24,855 nucleotides of DNA from Aminicenans sp964648465. GTDB taxonomy: Bacteria > Acidobacteriota > Aminicenantia > Aminicenantales > Aminicenantaceae. Shown here in pieces: positions 22,290-24,855 of the stretch. The stretch's first letter is position 1. Each line of letters begins with the position of its first letter. The position numbers were made by a program, and so were the translations under genes. The stretch spans positions 1-24,855 of the forward strand of contig CAZYMU010000035.1 in the NCBI GenBank assembly GCA_964648465.1, written 5' to 3'. The notes beneath the pieces were generated by a model that saw only the letters and a program-made list of their open reading frames with translations, did not search any database and was not told the origin of the DNA.

Positions 22290-23117
22290 TTATTTACTCC
22301 TTCTCCTCACAATAAATTGTTGTGTTCTCTTATTTCTCCTTGTCTTGTATCCCTTCGTCGGCTGCCCTGTAGGGGAAACAGGATTTCGGCCTCCCTTTGA
22401 TTTCCCCTCACCTCCTCCATGAGGATGGTCAACAGGATTCATGGCTGTTCCTCTGACATGAGGCCTTTTTCCTTTCCAGCGGTTCCTCCCTGCCTTTCCG
22501 ATAGAAATATTCTGGTAATCCGCATTGCTTAGTTGGCCAACAGTTGCCCGGCAATCGAGATGAATCCGTCTAATTTCTGATGATGGCAAGCGAACCTGTG
22601 CATAATCTCCTTCTTTAGCTAAAATTTGTGCGCTTGATCCAGCTGCTTTTGCTAATTGCCCCCCTTTACCTTTCCTGAGCTCAATGTTGTGGATAATTGT
22701 TCCCAATGGGATCACTCGAAGTGGCATTACATTGCCAGGTAAAATGTCAACCTGTTCATTAGAAGAAATAACGGTCTGCCCTACCTTCAAATTCGAAGTA
22801 GCCAGAATATACCGCCTTTCACCATCTAAATATTTTATTAAAGAAATGAACGCGGAACGGTTTGGATCATATTCGATTGTTTCCACTTTTCCAGGGACAT
22901 CGATTTTATCTCTTTTAAAATCTATTATTCGGTAAGCTCTCTTATGCCCACCTCCGTGGTGACGAATAGAAATGCGCCCCATTGAGTTTCTCCCACCGCT
23001 TTTCTTCAAAGGCACAACCAGAGGCTTATAGGGACTGTGATTTGTTAATTCATCAAAATTTAGACCAGACATATGACGCAAGCTTGAAGTTGTTGGTCTG
23101 TATGTCTTTATTCCCAT
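22290..23117 (-). CDS. rplB: 50S ribosomal protein L2
   Basis: Large-subunit protein required for subunit joining and peptidyl transfer, 275 residues. It starts MGIKTYRPTTSSLRHMSG and contains SIRHHGGGHKRAYRIIDFKR and the C-terminal GTAMNPVDHPHGGGEGKS, which carries the His (HPHGGGEG) linked to catalysis. The frame is open from TTG 23132, but that would place the start inside rplW. ATG 23117 fits the family and has GAGG nine bases before it, so I chose it. One base after rplW. Confidence 0.98.
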   Translation of the reverse strand: MGIKTYRPTTSSLRHMSGLNFDELTNHSPYKPLVVPLKKSGGRNSMGRISIRHHGGGHKRAYRIIDFKRDKIDVPGKVETIEYDPNRSAFISLIKYLDGERRYILATSNLKVGQTVISSNEQVDILPGNVMPLRVIPLGTIIHNIELRKGKGGQLAKAAGSSAQILAKEGDYAQVRLPSSEIRRIHLDCRATVGQLSNADYQNISIGKAGRNRWKGKRPHVRGTAMNPVDHPHGGGEGKSKGGRNPVSPTGQPTKGYKTRRNKRTQQFIVRRRSK

Positions 23118-23118
23118 T

Positions 23119-23415
23119 TTAAACAGCCTCAAAGTACTCTATCATTTTTTCGCCTTCTTTAAGCCTTATATATGCTTTTTTCCAGTCTTTAGTCCTTCCC
23201 TGATTTCGGCCAACCCTTCTCATCTTGCCTTTTTTCTTTACAATCCGGACTTTCTCAATCTTCACTTTAAAAAGATGCTCTGTCGCCTCTTTTATTTCAA
23301 TCTTATTCGCTGATGGGTTAACCTCAAAACATATCTCTCTGTTCTTCTCCTTTAACCAGGTGCTTTTCTCAGTAATCACAGGTCTAATAATTATATTATA
23401 AGGGTCTTTTCTCAC
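23119..23415 (-). CDS. rplW: 50S ribosomal protein L23
   Basis: Exit-tunnel protein of 98 residues that docks trigger factor and SRP. IIRPVITEKSTWLKEKN and VNPSANKIEIKEATEHLFKV are typical, followed by VRIVKKKGKMRRVGRNQGRT and KKAYIRLKEGEKM. The start codon is GTG, with GGAG eight bases upstream, overlapping the rplD stop by four bases (GTGA). No earlier or later ATG would give a full domain, so GTG is well supported. Confidence 0.97.
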   Translation of the reverse strand: MRKDPYNIIIRPVITEKSTWLKEKNREICFEVNPSANKIEIKEATEHLFKVKIEKVRIVKKKGKMRRVGRNQGRTKDWKKAYIRLKEGEKMIEYFEAV

Positions 23416-24032
23416 TTTAATTTCTCCACAAAAACTTTGAAAGACTTCTCAGTAAAAACAAGCCATTTGTAATTTAAAACATCATAAATATTGACCTGAT
23501 TATAATCAACAGTTTTAATATTCGGAATATTCCTCAATGAAAGAAATAAATTTTTATTTTCCTGAGTATCAACAATCAAAGCAGAGTCAAGATTCAATAC
23601 GTCCATGAGCTTTGCCCCTTCCTTTGTCTTGGATTCTTTAAGATCCAGCTCTTTTATAATAAGAAGTTGACTTTCTGCAAGTCTCATTGATAACGCTGAT
23701 TTTAAAGCATTTTTCTTTGCCTTCTTTGGCAAACTGTAGCCGTAATTTCTAGGTTTTGGGCCAAAAGTTATTCCTCCTTTTTTCCAAAGCGGCGAACGGA
23801 TACTTCCCGCCCTTGCCCTTCCTGTGCCTTTCTGTCTCCACGGTTTACGGCCGCCGCCTCTTACCTGAGCCCTCGACTTTGTTGATGCAGTTCCACGCCT
23901 TTGATTAGCTTGATAATTGAGTACAGCTTCATAAAGCAGAGGGCTTTTTACGTCATAAGAAAAGATTTCTTTAGGCGCACTTATTTTTTTTACTCTATTT
24001 CCACTTTTATCTAAAACCTGCACTTTAAGCAT
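23412..24032 (-). CDS. rplD: 50S ribosomal protein L4
   Basis: Large-subunit protein of 206 residues; its extended loop reaches the exit tunnel. LLYEAVLNYQANQRRGTAST, VRGGGRKPWRQKGTGRARAG and SIRSPLWKKGGITFGPKPR are the family signature. In E. coli L4 also represses the S10 operon through its leader, which lies outside this window. Three bases after rplC; the ribosome binding site is weak, so it may depend on coupling. Stop overlaps rplW. Confidence 0.98.
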   Translation of the reverse strand: MLKVQVLDKSGNRVKKISAPKEIFSYDVKSPLLYEAVLNYQANQRRGTASTKSRAQVRGGGRKPWRQKGTGRARAGSIRSPLWKKGGITFGPKPRNYGYSLPKKAKKNALKSALSMRLAESQLLIIKELDLKESKTKEGAKLMDVLNLDSALIVDTQENKNLFLSLRNIPNIKTVDYNQVNIYDVLNYKWLVFTEKSFKVFVEKLK

Positions 24033-24035
24033 TTT

Positions 24036-24698
24036 TTATTCTTTTTTTCCCTTCTTAAGAGGTTTAACTTGAAAATCCGCTTTTTTTATTAAAAGATAGC
24101 TTCCTTTAGCTCCGGGAACAGCTCCTTTTATTACAAGTAGGTTACTCTCCTTATCAGCCTGAACAACTGTCAAATTTTTAACCGTAACACGTTGATTCCC
24201 CATATGTCCAGGAAGTTTTTTCCCTTTTAAAACCCGGGACGGATATGCAGAACAGCCCGTTGAACCAGGCCTCCTATGAAACATGGATCCGTGAGTAGCC
24301 TTACCGCCATGAAAACCCCAGCGTTTTACAACACCAGCAAATCCTTTTCCCTTGCTTGTTCCAACTATATTGACTTTATCCCCTACATTAAAAATATCTG
24401 CAAAGAATTGGTCTCCTTCCTTAACATTACTCTGTTCATCGAATCGGAATTCTCGAAGAACTCTTGTTGGAGGAATTTCCCCCTTTTTAAAATGTCCAAG
24501 TAAAGGTTTTGTTGTTTTCTTTATGCTTCTTTCTTCAACCAGCCCTAACTGAACCACAGAATATCTATCTTTCTCTTTGTTTTTTTTCTGGATTACAGCA
24601 CACGGTCCAGCCATTATAATAGTTGCGGGATTAGCATTCCCCACATCATCAAAGCTTTGAATCATTCCTACTTTCTTACCGATAATCCCTTCAATCAC
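24036..24698 (-). CDS. rplC: 50S ribosomal protein L3
   Basis: Early-assembly large-subunit protein of 220 residues. IEGIIGKKVGMIQSFDDVG opens it; GTSKGKGFAGVVKRWGFHGG and SMFHRRPGSTGCSAYPSRV mark the loop reaching the peptidyl transferase centre, and LKGKKLPGHMGNQRVTVKNL completes the pattern. A Lys-rich tail ends it. The start is GTG at 24698, with GGAGG in the last codons of rpsJ. Two bases after rpsJ and three before rplD. Confidence 0.97.
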   Translation of the reverse strand: MIEGIIGKKVGMIQSFDDVGNANPATIIMAGPCAVIQKKNKEKDRYSVVQLGLVEERSIKKTTKPLLGHFKKGEIPPTRVLREFRFDEQSNVKEGDQFFADIFNVGDKVNIVGTSKGKGFAGVVKRWGFHGGKATHGSMFHRRPGSTGCSAYPSRVLKGKKLPGHMGNQRVTVKNLTVVQADKESNLLVIKGAVPGAKGSYLLIKKADFQVKPLKKGKKE

Positions 24699-24700
24699 AG

Positions 24701-24855
24701 TTATTCCCCTCCAGCTCCAAAAGCTTGAATTTCCACATTAATTCCTGCGGGTAAATCTAATTTTTGAAGTTCTTCAATCGTCTCATTGTTATAGTCACTT
24801 ATGTCAATCAACCTTTTGTGTATCCTCATTTCAAAGTGCTCTCTCGATCTTTTAT
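24701..24855 (-). CDS. rpsJ: 30S ribosomal protein S10, C-terminal half (cut by window edge)
   Basis: The last 50 codons of rpsJ. The frame reads KRSREHFEMRIHKRLIDI, continues with an acidic segment, and ends KLDLPAGINVEIQAFGAGGE and a stop codon. HFEMRIHKRLIDI and LDLPAGINVEI are the S10 C-terminal signature. The usual tail ends near VEIK, so six or seven residues are extra. The 5' half and the operon promoter lie beyond the right edge. S10 also acts in antitermination with NusB. First gene of the cluster within the window. Confidence 0.95.
   Translation of the reverse strand, partial: KRSREHFEMRIHKRLIDISDYNNETIEELQKLDLPAGINVEIQAFGAGGE

Noticed and set aside
23118..23132. L2 starting at TTG inside rplW
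   Set aside because: The ATG at 23117 matches the family N-terminus and has its own GAGG site.
1..24855. CRISPR array, tRNA, rRNA, prophage or defence island
   Set aside because: No regularly spaced direct repeats, no cloverleaf-like sequence in the gaps and no phage or defence protein motifs were seen; most of the window is filled with core genes.

Overview
The window is a bacterial chromosomal segment, AT-rich, dominated by the canonical S10-spc-alpha ribosomal protein cluster. The gene order, the diderm-type MltD-like transglycosylase with a lipoprotein-like leader, and an elongation factor G of the mitochondrial-EFG1/spdEFG1 type point to a Gram-negative-type bacterium outside the best-studied phyla. 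Candidatus Aminicenantota is my best guess, but the sequence alone does not prove it. It is not Archaea (bacterial IF-1, Adk, SecY and RpoA) and not a typical enteric.

Layout. Bases 1-218 are non-coding and contain a 15-bp inverted repeat. A secreted zinc carboxypeptidase (M14 family) follows on the + strand (219-1874). Converging on it from the - strand are a small MTH1187/thiamine-binding-type protein (1951-2244) and an operon of EF-G plus an uncharacterised P-loop ATPase (2460-5275). A 171-bp divergent intergenic region leads to a + strand operon: a tRNA nucleotidyltransferase-like protein with an HD domain (5447-6895) and a GalE-type epimerase (6892-7878), overlapping by ATGA. Then comes an MltD-like lytic transglycosylase with three LysM repeats (7947-9737), which has its own well-formed promoter.

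From 9847 to the right edge everything is on the - strand. In transcription order: rpsJ (cut by the window edge), rplC, rplD, rplW, rplB, rpsS, rplV, rpsC, rplP, rpmC, rpsQ, rplN, rplX, rplE, rpsN, rpsH, rplF, rplR, rpsE, rpmD, rplO, secY, adk, map, infA, rpmJ, rpsM, rpsK, rpsD, rpoA, rplQ. The genes are packed with 0-33 bp gaps or 1-10 bp overlaps; the only larger gap is 87 bp, before rpoA. The cluster makes ribosomal proteins of both subunits, the Sec channel, adenylate kinase, methionine aminopeptidase, IF-1 and the RNA polymerase alpha subunit. Its promoter lies outside the window to the right.

Most of the window is ordinary core-genome content. The points that deserve a second look are the EF-G type and its coupling to an unknown ATPase, the loss of the catalytic DxD motif in the tRNA nucleotidyltransferase-like protein, a possible MITE-like inverted repeat at the left edge, and several hairpins and palindromes in the few non-coding gaps. 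I saw no CRISPR array, tRNA, rRNA, insertion sequence or phage gene, and no clear new multi-gene defence or metabolic system.
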